Shown here one piece after another: positions 1 through 7,477 of a stretch of 8,562 bases of DNA; the stretch's first letter is position 1; every line of letters starts with the position of its first letter. The DNA is taken from assembly GCA_018882545.1 (NCBI GenBank), contig VERS01000056.1:1-8562 (forward strand). The letters are read 5' to 3'. The notes under the pieces were generated by a model, which ran no database searches, was not told where the DNA came from, and was given only the letters and a program-made list of their open reading frames with translations. Origin of the DNA: Mycobacterium sp. GTDB lineage: Bacteria > Actinomycetota > Actinomycetes > Mycobacteriales > Mycobacteriaceae. A program made the translations under genes and the position numbers.

Positions 1-734
1 GTCGAGTCGTGCGGGTCATAGCCTGCGATCACCGCGTGCAGCAGCGCGGTGTCGAGCACGGTGCGCGCGCACGGCCCGCCCTGATCCAGTGACGACGCGC
101 ACGCCACCAGCCCGTAGCGCGACACCGTGCCGTAGGTGGGTTTGACCCCGACGGTGGCGGTCAGCGCGGCGGGCTGGCGGATCGACCCGCCGGTGTCCGA
201 ACCGATGGCCAGCGGAGCCTGGAAGGCGGCCAGCGCGGCGGCACTACCCCCGCCGGACCCGCCGGGAACCCGGTCGGTGTCCCACGGGTTGCGGGTGGGG
301 CCGTAGGCGGAGTTCTCCGTGGAGGAGCCCATTGCGAACTCGTCCATGTTGGTCTTGCCCAGGATCGGGATACCGGCCTGGCGGATCCGCGCGGTGACCG
401 TCGCGTCATAGGGCGAGCGCCAGCCCTGCAGGATCTTCGAGCCGCAGGTGGTCGGCATGTCGGTGGTGGTGAAGACGTCTTTGAGGGCCAGCGGGACCCC
501 GGCCAGCGGGGAGGGCAGGTCGTCGCCGGCGGCCACCGCGGCGTCCACCGCGGCGGCGGCGGCCAGCGCCTGGTCGGCGGCCACGTGCAGGAAGGCGTGG
601 TAGCGCTCGTCGGTGGCGGCGATCCGGTCCAGGCAGGCCTGGGTCAGCTCGGTGGAACTGAGTTCCTTGGCGGCGATCCGCCGGCCCAGCGTTGCGGCGT
701 CGCACCTGATGAGGTCGGCCTCCCCCGCGCTCAC
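1..734 (-). CDS. gatA: Glutamyl-/aspartyl-tRNA amidotransferase subunit A (3' part missing)
   Basis: Catalytic amidase subunit of GatCAB. It releases ammonia from glutamine, which GatB uses to turn Glu-tRNA(Gln) or Asp-tRNA(Asn) into Gln-tRNA(Gln) or Asn-tRNA(Asn) in the cytoplasm. The first 244 residues are visible; the left edge cuts the gene about halfway through the usual ~490 residues. The amidase-signature triad is complete: Lys85 (in PLALKD), cis-Ser160 (in PGGSGGGS) and nucleophile Ser184 (in GSDTGGS). The 75- and 24-residue spacings equal those I recall for characterised GatA (Lys79/Ser154/Ser178 in Staphylococcus aureus). The start is the GTG at 734-732, which overlaps the gatC stop as GTGA, so the two are probably translationally coupled. 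Nothing looks degraded. The Ser160 context and downstream [11 protein letters not shown] segment are typical of GatA rather than of a general amidase. Confidence 0.97.
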   Translation of the reverse strand, partial: MSAGEADLIRCDAATLGRRIAAKELSSTELTQACLDRIAATDERYHAFLHVAADQALAAAAAVDAAVAAGDDLPSPLAGVPLALKDVFTTTDMPTTCGSKILQGWRSPYDATVTARIRQAGIPILGKTNMDEFAMGSSTENSAYGPTRNPWDTDRVPGGSGGGSAAALAAFQAPLAIGSDTGGSIRQPAALTATVGVKPTYGTVSRYGLVACASSLDQGGPCARTVLDTALLHAVIAGYDPHDS

Positions 735-1042
735 AGTTGCTCCCCGAGGATCTGCGGGACCACGAAGCGGCCCTCCTCGGCGGCCGGGGCCTCGGCGAGC
801 GCGTCGGCCTGGGTCAGGCTGGGCTGCACGACGTCGGGTCGGGTGACGTTGACGTCGCTGAGCGGGTTGTCCGTCGGCCGCACCCCGGTGACGTCGACGG
901 CCTGGATCGCCCCGACGTAGCCCAGGATTGCGTCGAGTTGACCGGCGAAGGCGTCGAGTTCGTCCTCGGTCAACGCCAGGCGGGCCAGCTTGGCCAGCTT
1001 GGCGACGTCGTCGCGGGAGATCGCGGGGGACTCGTGGGACAC
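731..1042 (-). CDS. gatC: Glutamyl-/aspartyl-tRNA amidotransferase subunit C
   Basis: Small subunit of GatCAB that wraps around GatA and stabilises the GatA-GatB complex. It has 103 residues, normal for the family. The N-terminal helix region ([19 protein letters not shown]) and the C-terminal FVVPQIL segment are family hallmarks, and VDVTGV..TDNPL in the middle matches mycobacterial GatC as I remember it. The start is a GTG at 1042-1040 with no clear Shine-Dalgarno sequence. A TATGCT -10-like box lies just upstream, so the message may be leaderless. The stop overlaps the gatA start by 4 nt, making a gatC-gatA operon. The exported-protein gene upstream ends 40 bp away on the same strand and could read through. 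Confidence 0.96.
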   Translation of the reverse strand: MSHESPAISRDDVAKLAKLARLALTEDELDAFAGQLDAILGYVGAIQAVDVTGVRPTDNPLSDVNVTRPDVVQPSLTQADALAEAPAAEEGRFVVPQILGEQL

Positions 1043-1050
1043 GAGGTCAC

Positions 1051-1056
1051 AGCATA
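1051..1056 (-). promoter_or_regulatory. Candidate -10 box of a leaderless gatC promoter
   Basis: On the minus strand TATGCT fits the mycobacterial TAnnnT -10 consensus and ends 8 nt before the gatC GTG. Initiation at the usual distance would fall at or within a few bases of the start codon. That would explain the missing Shine-Dalgarno sequence, since leaderless mRNAs are common in mycobacteria. The hexamer about 17 bp upstream (AAATCC) is a poor -35 match, so the call rests on the -10 box alone. Confidence 0.4.
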
Positions 1057-1082
1057 GCCCTTGCAGTCGGGCGGATTTCGGC

Positions 1083-1778
1083 TCAGCCGGCCCGCAGACC
1101 CGTCACCGCGAACCGCTCGATGAGGGCGTAATGCCCACCGGTGGACACCACGACGGTGACCGCGCCCGGTTGGGCCGGCGCGGTGGTCAGCGTCACCGAC
1201 CACGGGGAGCTCTGCCCCCCGGCCGGCAGGCAGCAGTACTCCCCGATCAGACCGGAGGACTGCCGGGCCTGCACGTGCAGGCTCTCGTCCACCCCGCTGA
1301 TGACTCCGCCGACGGTCAGGACCGGCTGTGCCGGGGTGCCGTAGGCCGGGGTGTCGAGGGTGAGTTCGGTGTCCTCGCTCCCGACCACCTCCCACGGCGC
1401 GTCGGCGGCCGGACCCAACCGGGCCAGGGGCAGGGTCGCCACGGTCAGCGACTCGCCGCGCGGGTCGGCCTGGCCGACGCCCACCCAGGCCTCCCGGGGC
1501 TGCTCGTTGACGGTGGTGGTGCGGTCCAGGTCGGTGAACCCGAGGTATTCGCGGGTGAATCTCAGGGCGGTGGCGGCCGGGTCGGCGTGCCACAGCGAAT
1601 CACCGGCCGGCCGGCCCTGCTGCAGCCAGTTGTCGGCGGCGGCCTGGTCGGGAAACGGCCACAGCGGAACGTAGCCGAACGCGTAGCCCCCTGGGGTGGG
1701 GGCGCCGGCGGCCGGGGCCGGGACCACCCCGGCGACGAGCAGAACAGCCGCCCCGGCGGCGGCGAGCCTGAGCCGCAT
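1083..1778 (-). CDS. Exported protein with probable Gmad2-like Ig domain
   Basis: A 231-residue protein of unknown function. Residues 1 to about 26 form a Sec signal peptide: MRLRL, a hydrophobic Ala/Val core, then PAPAAGA. There is no lipobox cysteine, so it is probably released or cell-wall associated. Residues ~30-145 hold [29 protein letters not shown] and EAWVGVGQ. Residues ~150-229 resemble a Gmad2 immunoglobulin-like domain: [21 protein letters not shown], a loop, SSPWSVTLT, and a final beta strand ending [10 protein letters not shown] recognise that domain by pattern only. An adjacent cysteine pair, Cys182-Cys183 (EYCCLPAGG), sits in the domain loop. The ATG at 1778-1776 is the only start giving the intact signal peptide. 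The gene lies 40 bp upstream of gatC on the same strand and 74 bp from the divergent ACT gene. A role in cell-envelope binding is inference. Confidence 0.8.
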   Translation of the reverse strand: MRLRLAAAGAAVLLVAGVVPAPAAGAPTPGGYAFGYVPLWPFPDQAAADNWLQQGRPAGDSLWHADPAATALRFTREYLGFTDLDRTTTVNEQPREAWVGVGQADPRGESLTVATLPLARLGPAADAPWEVVGSEDTELTLDTPAYGTPAQPVLTVGGVISGVDESLHVQARQSSGLIGEYCCLPAGGQSSPWSVTLTTAPAQPGAVTVVVSTGGHYALIERFAVTGLRAG

Positions 1779-1852
1779 GGGGCCGATGGTAGCCGCGCGG
1801 GTCAGGGCCGCGCCGACATGCCCGACGCGCCGGCCTGTGCGAGAGTTGGCGG
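1779..1852. other. Divergent intergenic region (exported protein / ACT protein)
   Basis: These 74 bp between two divergently read start codons must hold the 5' signals of both genes. I see no convincing -35/-10 pair on either strand. The only translation signal is a weak purine stretch, GAGAG at 1841-1845, 7 nt before the GTG at 1853. Confidence 0.5.
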
Positions 1853-2524
1853 GTGCGTTCCTACCTGCTGCGGGTGCAACTGGAGGACCGGCCGGGCAGC
1901 CTCGGGTCGCTGGCCGTGGCGCTGGGCTCGGTCGGTGCGGACATCCTCTCGCTGGATGTGGTGGAGCGCGGGACGGGCCCGGAGTCGAACTGGGTGGTCG
2001 ACGACCTGGTGGTGGATCTGCCGGCCGGGGCGATGCCGGACATGCTGATCACCGCCGCCGAGGCCCTCAACGGCGTCCGGGTGGAGACCATCCGCCCGCA
2101 CACCGGCCTACTGGAGGCCCACCGCGAGCTGGAGTTGGTCGACCACGTCGCCGCCGCGCCGGGCCGGCCGGCGAAACTTCAGGTGCTCGTCGACGAAGCT
2201 CCCCGAATCCTGCGGGTGGGCTGGTGCACCGTGGTCGAACTCACCGAAGCCGGACCGCGCCGGATCGTCGGCAGCCCCGGCGCGCCGGAGACCCGGGCCG
2301 CCGACACCCCGTGGCTGCCGATGAGCCAGGCGGCCGCGCTGGATGGGACCGAGGAGTGGGTGCCGCAATTGTGGCGCGATATGGACACCTCGATGGCCGC
2401 CGCCCCGCTGGGCGATCCGCACACCGCGATGGTCCTGGGCCGACCGGGCGGGCCGCAGTTCCGGCCCTCGGAGGTGGCCCGGCTGGGCTATCTGGCCGGG
2501 ATCGTGGCGACGCTGCTGGGTTAG
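1853..2524 (+). CDS. ACT-domain protein, Rv3013-like
   Basis: A 223-residue cytoplasmic protein, probably an amino-acid-sensing or regulatory protein of unknown target. Residues 2 to about 75 are an ACT domain: SYLLRVQLEDRPGSLGSLA is the beta1-loop-alpha1 unit with the ligand-site Asp-Arg-Pro-Gly-Ser-Leu, followed by GADILSLDVVERG (beta2) and DDLVVDLP (beta3). The C-terminal two thirds contain the conserved-looking stretches RPHTGLLEAHRELEL, SPGAPETRA, VPQLWRDMDTSMAAAPLGD and FRPSEVARLGYLAGIVATLL. I do not recognise a catalytic motif there; a GAF-like fold is possible. The sequence and its position beside gatC match M. tuberculosis Rv3013 as I remember it. The start is GTG at 1853, since the ACT beta1 strand begins three codons later. 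The stop interlocks with that of the convergent giant gene. Confidence 0.9.
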   Translation: MRSYLLRVQLEDRPGSLGSLAVALGSVGADILSLDVVERGTGPESNWVVDDLVVDLPAGAMPDMLITAAEALNGVRVETIRPHTGLLEAHRELELVDHVAAAPGRPAKLQVLVDEAPRILRVGWCTVVELTEAGPRRIVGSPGAPETRAADTPWLPMSQAAALDGTEEWVPQLWRDMDTSMAAAPLGDPHTAMVLGRPGGPQFRPSEVARLGYLAGIVATLLG

Positions 2525-5500
2525 CTCACGGGGCCGACGGCCGCCTCGGTGTCATAACGCAGGAGAATCGGGAAGTCCCCGAGTTCCCAACGCCTCCCGG
2601 TCAGGTTCTGCCTGCTCGCATAGACGTCGCTGAGAGCCCACTCGTCCCAGTTGCGAATGGTGACGGTCGATGACCCCGGACCGTTCATCGCTCGGGACGT
2701 CAGCACGACGTCCACCCCGAAGCCGGGCCGCACCGTCGGGGTGACCTGGAGGGCGCGGGTCGCGGGCAGAGTGAAGATCACCGAGTCACGTCCCGAGCCC
2801 ACCGAACCGTCGAGGGTGAGCGTGATCCCGAAGCCGTTGATGGTGTAGGCATCGCTGCCCGCGCCCCCGTCGACGGTGTACGACCCGGGCCGGGTGAACG
2901 CGAACACGTCGTTACCGCCCTTGCCCTGGCCGCCGCTGTCGGTGAAGAAGTCGTTTCGCGCGCTGCCCTGCCCGGCTGGGGTTCGACGCAACTCGGGGTA
3001 GTACCTGCCGGCTTTCCACAGTTCCGGATGCCGCACCTGATACGGCCACAGCAGTTGGCTGTCGGTCATGAGCCGTAGAACCGACTCCGCGTAGAGGTCG
3101 ACACCGTGGGGTATCCCGCCGCCGTATCGGTCGTACACGGGTGGATCGAGCACCACCTGCAGGAGCGTGCCCGGATCCCGGTCGCCGAGCGCCGGCACCG
3201 AATCGGCTTGCGGCGTAGGCCTCCGCCCCCAGGGGGCGTCCCCGTCCGGGGTGTTGTAGGCGCGCGGGAGATGCTCGAACTGGAAGATGCGATCACGCGC
3301 ACCGCTGTCGACGTCACTGCGGAACGGCAGCGGGAGCGCGCTGTCCGGCACCTCCCCCAGGACGCTGAGCAACTTGGCGAGCATAGGCAGTGCCGGACCG
3401 ATGGCGGTCAGCGGAAAAGGGCTCATGGCGACCACAAGCGTGTCGTTGACCCACCTCTCCGCCGCTCGGGCTGGGAGTTTCAACGGGTCGATGAGCGGGC
3501 TGGGCGCCCCGTAGGTATACACCGTCGTCGCATCGAGAATGGCCTGCCGGGTGGCGGGATCCCAGGTTCCGACCCGGTCCCAGATGCGTTGCCCGTCTCC
3601 GAGGACTTCGTTTCCGCGGATCTTGTCGGTGTCGGGATACAGGTTGCCCCGCGGAGCGAGGAGATCCGCATAGCCGATCATCGCTGTCGCGCCGCCGAGG
3701 CTATGACCGGTCAGGATCAGTTGGACCGGCGAACCGCCCTGCCGGGCAGCAACCATCTGGTCGATCACCTCGACCATCAGGGGCTGCAGGCTGGCCCAGT
3801 ACCGCGACCATCCGAGCGCGGCGACATTGGCGACCCAGTCGGCCGGCTCCTGCAGCGGAGGATTGGATCCCTCGACGGCGAGGACGAACTGCACCGTTCC
3901 GTCCGCCGCCGTCCGACGGCCCGCGAAGGCATAGCTGTTCACGGTGATGCCGTCCTGCTGGCCCCGAACGCCGTAGCCCCCCGCGGCCGGAGAGAACCCA
4001 CCCGCCGCCCGGTCCGCGGGGTCGACGGTGATTCCCTGCCACCCGGAGAAGTCGACCAGCAGGGAGAACTTCTTGTTGTCGCGCCACTGGTAGGCCAGTT
4101 CGGCGAACTGGCTCGCGGCCATAGCGTCGGCGTAACTGAAGTCGGGGTTCTCCTCGATGCGCTCGATGCGGGCCGGATCGCGCGCCACCTCGGTGCCTGC
4201 GACCGCGGCGCCGGCCGAGGAGCAGCCGGTGTCGGTTTTGGAGCCGTCCGGGCAGGTGGTGTTGCGGAACACGACGTCGACGAACCTGGTGCCGGTGAGG
4301 TCGGCGCGGTAGAGGGTGGCGTTGGTCAGGTCGGCCCTGATGAACTCGGCGGCGGCCAGGTCGGCGTTCTCGAAGCTGGCACCGGACAGGTTGCCCGTGC
4401 CGTCGAGCCGGCCGACGAACTCCATGCCCCGCAGGTCGGTGTTGCTGAGGTCGACGCCGACCAGGGAGATGATGCGGTCGAAGTTCTTCGCCGAGCGGAT
4501 GTTGGTCGCCGAATCCAGGTTGGCATCCCGCAGGTTCGCGCGGTAGAGATCCGCCTGACCGAGGGCCGCGCCGGAGAGATTCGCCCCGACCAGTTTCGCG
4601 TCCCTCAGAATCGCCCCCCGGAGGATGGCCCCCGACAAGTCCGTACCGGTCAGGATCGCGCCGCTGAAGTTCGTGTCGGTGAGGTCCTTGTCGGAGAGGT
4701 CCAGCCGGATCAGCGGCTGGCCGCTGAGGTTCGCGCCGGTGAGCGTCGCGGTGCCGAAGTTGGTGACGCCGTTGAGGTTGGCTCCCCGCAGGTCGGCCTT
4801 GTAGAGATCGGCCCCCGACAGGTTCACCCCGGTCAGGATGGTCCCCTGCAGATCGGCGTTCGCCAGTTGCACACCGGAAAGGTTGCGGCCGCTGAGGTTC
4901 TGGCCGCCCAGTTTGGTGCCGCGCAGGTCCGCGCTCACCAGGTTGGCGTCGGAGACGCCGGCGAGGATCACCCCGCGCAGATCGGTGCCACGGAAGTCGG
5001 TCTTGGCCAGTCGAGCGCCGCCCAACCTGGCGCCGGCCAGCTTCGCCTGCCGTAGATCGGCGGCGGACAGTTCGGCCTGGGTCAGGGTGGTACCCCTCAG
5101 ATCGGCGCCGAACAGGTTCACTCCGGGCAGCTTGATCCCGGCGAGGTTGCGGTTGGAAAGGTCCGCGCCCCTGAGGATGGCGCCATTCCAGGTGACGCTG
5201 ACCAGATCGGCGTCGGTGACTCCGGCGAGCGTCGCTCCGGTCAAGTCGGCCTGGCTCAGGTCGGAGCCGGTGAGCCGTGCGCCGGTGAGATCCACCCCGG
5301 CAAGAACGATGCCTGCCAGGCGGCGGCCGCTCAAGTTCTGCCCGGACAGGTCGGCGTCCGTCCACGTGGCGCTGACCAGGTCGGCGTCGCTGAGTCCGGA
5401 AAGAGCAGCACCGCGCAGATCGGCGTCGGTCAGCCTCGCCCCGGTCAGGGTCGTCGCGGTCAGGATGGCCCGGCGCAGGTCGGCTCCCTCTAAGACGGCA

Positions 5501-7437
5501 TTGGTGAGGATGGCCTTGCTGAGATCGGTCACCAGCGCGCCCGGATCGTCGAACGCACCGATGTGGTGGAGCTTGGCGTTGGTCAGGACGGCGTTGGTCA
5601 GATCGGCCTCGAAGAGGAACGTGCCCTTGAGATCCGCCCCGCCGAGCTTGGCATCCACCAGGATGGCTTTCCCCATCAGCGACCTGGTCAAGATGGCGTT
5701 GGTGAGGTCGGCGTCGGTCAGGTCGATGCCGGTGAGACGGCGCAGGCTCAGATTCTGCTCCGCCAGGATGGCTCCCCGCAGGTCCGCGCTGACCAGGTCG
5801 GCGTCGGTGACACCGGCCAGGATGGCCCCGCGCAGGTCCGCGCGGTTCAACACGGCGTCGGTCAGCACCGTCGAGGTCAGGTCGGCCGACGTCAGGATCG
5901 CCTCGGGAAGTTTGATGCCGGCCAGGTTGCGGCCGCGGAGGGTGACGCCGGTCAGGGTCGTTCCGTTCCAGGTGGCGCTGACCAGATCGGCGTCGCTGAC
6001 CCCGGTCAGGATCGCCTCGGTGAGGTCGGCCCGGCTCAGGTTGACCTCGGTGAGCACCGCACCGCTCAGATCCACCCCCGCCCAGTCGATGAAGGAGAGA
6101 TTGCGGCCGGCGAAGTTCTGGCCGGCGAGGTTCGCCCCCGCCCACCGAGCGCTGACCAGGTCGGCGTCGCTGACGCCGTCCAGTCGCGCGCCTGCCAGGT
6201 CGGCTCCCCTCAGGTCGGCCTGGGTGAGGACGGTGTCGCTCAGGATGGCGTTGGTCAGGATCGCTCCGGTGAAATCGACGCCGGCGAGGTCCCGGCCGGT
6301 GAAATCCACCCCGGTCAGGTTCAGCCCGGACAGGTTCGCTCCGCTGAGCGACCTGCTGGCTCCGATCCCGGTGCGCGCGTCCATCGGCATGTTGAGGACC
6401 CGCAGGTCGGCACCGGTGAAGTCGGCGCGGTCAAGGATCGCGGACCGCAGGTTGGCCCCGTAGAGGTCGGCACCGGACAGGCCGGCACCGGTGAGGACCG
6501 TCCGGACCAGCAGGGCACCGGTGAGATTGGCACCGTCCATCCGCGCGGTCGCCGCGTTCGACCGGGACAGATCCGCTTGCTCCAGGATCGTGTCGGTGAA
6601 GTTCACGTCGGCGAGCACCAGGTCGGTCAACCGGGCACCGGTGAGGTCACGGCCGGAGCAATCCTTGGTCGCCACACACCCCGCACTGCCCCACAACCCC
6701 ACATCGGCACCCACCGGGAACAGGCTGCGCCGCACCAACCACAACGCCCCGGACACAAAGTCGGTGAACGGATTCGCCGACAGACCCGACAACCACTGAC
6801 CCACCGTGTCAATGACCCGACCCACCCCCGCACTCAACGCACCCAACGACTGCGTCAGCATCGGCGCGTTCACCGGTGGCCCCACCACCCAACAATTCGG
6901 ACACCGATCAACCACCGCCGCAGCGGGCCCCGCCCCGCCAGAAACCCCCACCGGGATCGTCGCCACCGGCGCCGGGGCCAGCACCACACCCGACACCGAC
7001 TCCCCCACCGGCAACCCCACTGGATCTCCCACCGGCGTGACAGCCGGTGCCACCGCAGCCGCCGGTGCCGCTACCGAGTCCGGTACCTGCCGCGCCCCGG
7101 TCCGCTCGCCCGCACCCTCGACCGGCGCGACAACCTCCACGTCGCGAATGTCCGCTCCGCGGACGGCACCGCGCACCCGGCCCGCACCGGCCACCCCGGC
7201 GGGTTCATCGACGACCTCCGCCGCGGGCTCCCCAGCGGCCCCGCGCCGCGGCGGACCCACCGAATTGCGCTCCCCCGCACGCGCCGGCGGCCGCGAGGAT
7301 CCCGGCTTCTCCGACCCGACCTCAGCCGCGCTGCCCCCATCACCCTCATCGGCCACCGCCACCGGAACCGCACCACCCAGAGACACCCCCGCGACGAACA
7401 CCGCCGCCCCGACCCGCGCCACCACAGCCGACTTCAC
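2521..7437 (-). CDS. Giant exported pentapeptide-repeat protein with C-terminal lipase domain
   Basis: A 1638-residue exported protein, numbered from the preferred GTG. Residues 1-29 are a Sec signal peptide (MKSAVVARVG... ending AVA|DE). Residues 30-175 are a Pro/Ala/Val/Gly-rich, probably disordered linker. Residues ~178-255 carry RCPNC (Cys179, Cys182), GPPVNAPMLTQSLG and NPFTDFVSGALWLVRRSLF, a cassette I recall from other large mycobacterial surface proteins. Residues ~260-1062 are about 160 pentapeptides, A(D/N)LxG type, forming a right-handed quadrilateral beta-helix. Residues ~1085-1470 form a class-3-like alpha/beta hydrolase: TGHSLGG with nucleophile Ser1246, and probable Asp1332 (WVNDTLVVAMSP) and His1444 (IPHGVDLYAES). 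Residues ~1500-1638 are beta-rich with RTX-like GGND and DGGAGSD. It is probably a cell-surface lipase or esterase on a rigid stalk; the substrate is unknown. The alternative ATG at 7482 adds 15 residues before the signal peptide but lacks a ribosome site. Confidence 0.9.
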   Translation of the reverse strand: MKSAVVARVGAAVFVAGVSLGGAVPVAVADEGDGGSAAEVGSEKPGSSRPPARAGERNSVGPPRRGAAGEPAAEVVDEPAGVAGAGRVRGAVRGADIRDVEVVAPVEGAGERTGARQVPDSVAAPAAAVAPAVTPVGDPVGLPVGESVSGVVLAPAPVATIPVGVSGGAGPAAAVVDRCPNCWVVGPPVNAPMLTQSLGALSAGVGRVIDTVGQWLSGLSANPFTDFVSGALWLVRRSLFPVGADVGLWGSAGCVATKDCSGRDLTGARLTDLVLADVNFTDTILEQADLSRSNAATARMDGANLTGALLVRTVLTGAGLSGADLYGANLRSAILDRADFTGADLRVLNMPMDARTGIGASRSLSGANLSGLNLTGVDFTGRDLAGVDFTGAILTNAILSDTVLTQADLRGADLAGARLDGVSDADLVSARWAGANLAGQNFAGRNLSFIDWAGVDLSGAVLTEVNLSRADLTEAILTGVSDADLVSATWNGTTLTGVTLRGRNLAGIKLPEAILTSADLTSTVLTDAVLNRADLRGAILAGVTDADLVSADLRGAILAEQNLSLRRLTGIDLTDADLTNAILTRSLMGKAILVDAKLGGADLKGTFLFEADLTNAVLTNAKLHHIGAFDDPGALVTDLSKAILTNAVLEGADLRRAILTATTLTGARLTDADLRGAALSGLSDADLVSATWTDADLSGQNLSGRRLAGIVLAGVDLTGARLTGSDLSQADLTGATLAGVTDADLVSVTWNGAILRGADLSNRNLAGIKLPGVNLFGADLRGTTLTQAELSAADLRQAKLAGARLGGARLAKTDFRGTDLRGVILAGVSDANLVSADLRGTKLGGQNLSGRNLSGVQLANADLQGTILTGVNLSGADLYKADLRGANLNGVTNFGTATLTGANLSGQPLIRLDLSDKDLTDTNFSGAILTGTDLSGAILRGAILRDAKLVGANLSGAALGQADLYRANLRDANLDSATNIRSAKNFDRIISLVGVDLSNTDLRGMEFVGRLDGTGNLSGASFENADLAAAEFIRADLTNATLYRADLTGTRFVDVVFRNTTCPDGSKTDTGCSSAGAAVAGTEVARDPARIERIEENPDFSYADAMAASQFAELAYQWRDNKKFSLLVDFSGWQGITVDPADRAAGGFSPAAGGYGVRGQQDGITVNSYAFAGRRTAADGTVQFVLAVEGSNPPLQEPADWVANVAALGWSRYWASLQPLMVEVIDQMVAARQGGSPVQLILTGHSLGGATAMIGYADLLAPRGNLYPDTDKIRGNEVLGDGQRIWDRVGTWDPATRQAILDATTVYTYGAPSPLIDPLKLPARAAERWVNDTLVVAMSPFPLTAIGPALPMLAKLLSVLGEVPDSALPLPFRSDVDSGARDRIFQFEHLPRAYNTPDGDAPWGRRPTPQADSVPALGDRDPGTLLQVVLDPPVYDRYGGGIPHGVDLYAESVLRLMTDSQLLWPYQVRHPELWKAGRYYPELRRTPAGQGSARNDFFTDSGGQGKGGNDVFAFTRPGSYTVDGGAGSDAYTINGFGITLTLDGSVGSGRDSVIFTLPATRALQVTPTVRPGFGVDVVLTSRAMNGPGSSTVTIRNWDEWALSDVYASRQNLTGRRWELGDFPILLRYDTEAAVGPVS
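4252..6660 (-). repeat. Pentapeptide-repeat array (right-handed beta-helix)
   Basis: About 800 codons repeat every 15 nt as A/S-D/N/I-L-x-G, between Cys260 (DCSGRDL) and Cys1062 (NTTCPDG). Leu or Phe fills the central position almost throughout. At 20 residues per coil this is about 40 coils; with the family's usual rise of nearly 0.5 nm per coil the rod would be close to 20 nm long, which is inference. Interruptions are few: MPMDARTGIGASRS near the start, HHIGAFDDPGALVTD in the middle, and NIRSAKNFDRIIS and FVGRLDGTGN near the end. A cysteine lies at each end of the array. Confidence 0.93.
4771..6177 (-). repeat. Higher-order modules inside the pentapeptide array
   Basis: Six copies of G-(V/L)-(S/T)-D-A-(D/N)-L-V-S-(A/V) begin at residues 421, 479, 542, 681, 739 and 827 (DNA upper ends 6177, 6003, 5814, 5397, 5223, 4959). 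Four are followed by a Trp two residues later. The modules then share an R-N/R-L-A/S/T-G-(I/V) segment at module position ~25-30. Lengths are 58, 63, 139, 58, 88 and about 63 residues. At DNA level an 18-nt core, GCTGACCAGGTCGGCGTC on the plus strand, recurs with few changes at 6151, 5977, 5788, 5371, 5197 and 4933. A seventh, degenerate copy starts near residue 890 (GVTNFGTATL). The pattern suggests growth by duplication of blocks of several pentapeptides. Confidence 0.85.
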
Positions 7438-7441
7438 AACG

Positions 7442-7449
7442 CCTCTTCT
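7442..7449 (-). promoter_or_regulatory. Ribosome binding site deciding the GTG start of the giant gene
   Basis: On the minus strand AGAAGAGG lies 4 nt before the GTG at 7437-7435. The AGAAG half alone would give a spacing of 7 nt. No comparable purine run precedes the in-frame ATG at 7482-7480. Starting at the GTG also puts the basic residue and hydrophobic core of the signal peptide directly at the N-terminus. Confidence 0.55.
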
Positions 7450-7477
7450 CGCCCACTGCTCACTCCCGCAGGTGACC

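Noticed and set aside
990..2048. Plus-strand 352-codon open frame
   Set aside because: It runs antisense across gatC and the exported-protein gene and into the ACT gene in another frame; no recognisable domain.
4252..6660. Interpretation of the array as a Qnr/MfpA-type gyrase-protecting protein
   Set aside because: Those are cytoplasmic proteins of about 180-220 residues; this one has a signal peptide, about 800 repeat residues and a hydrolase domain.
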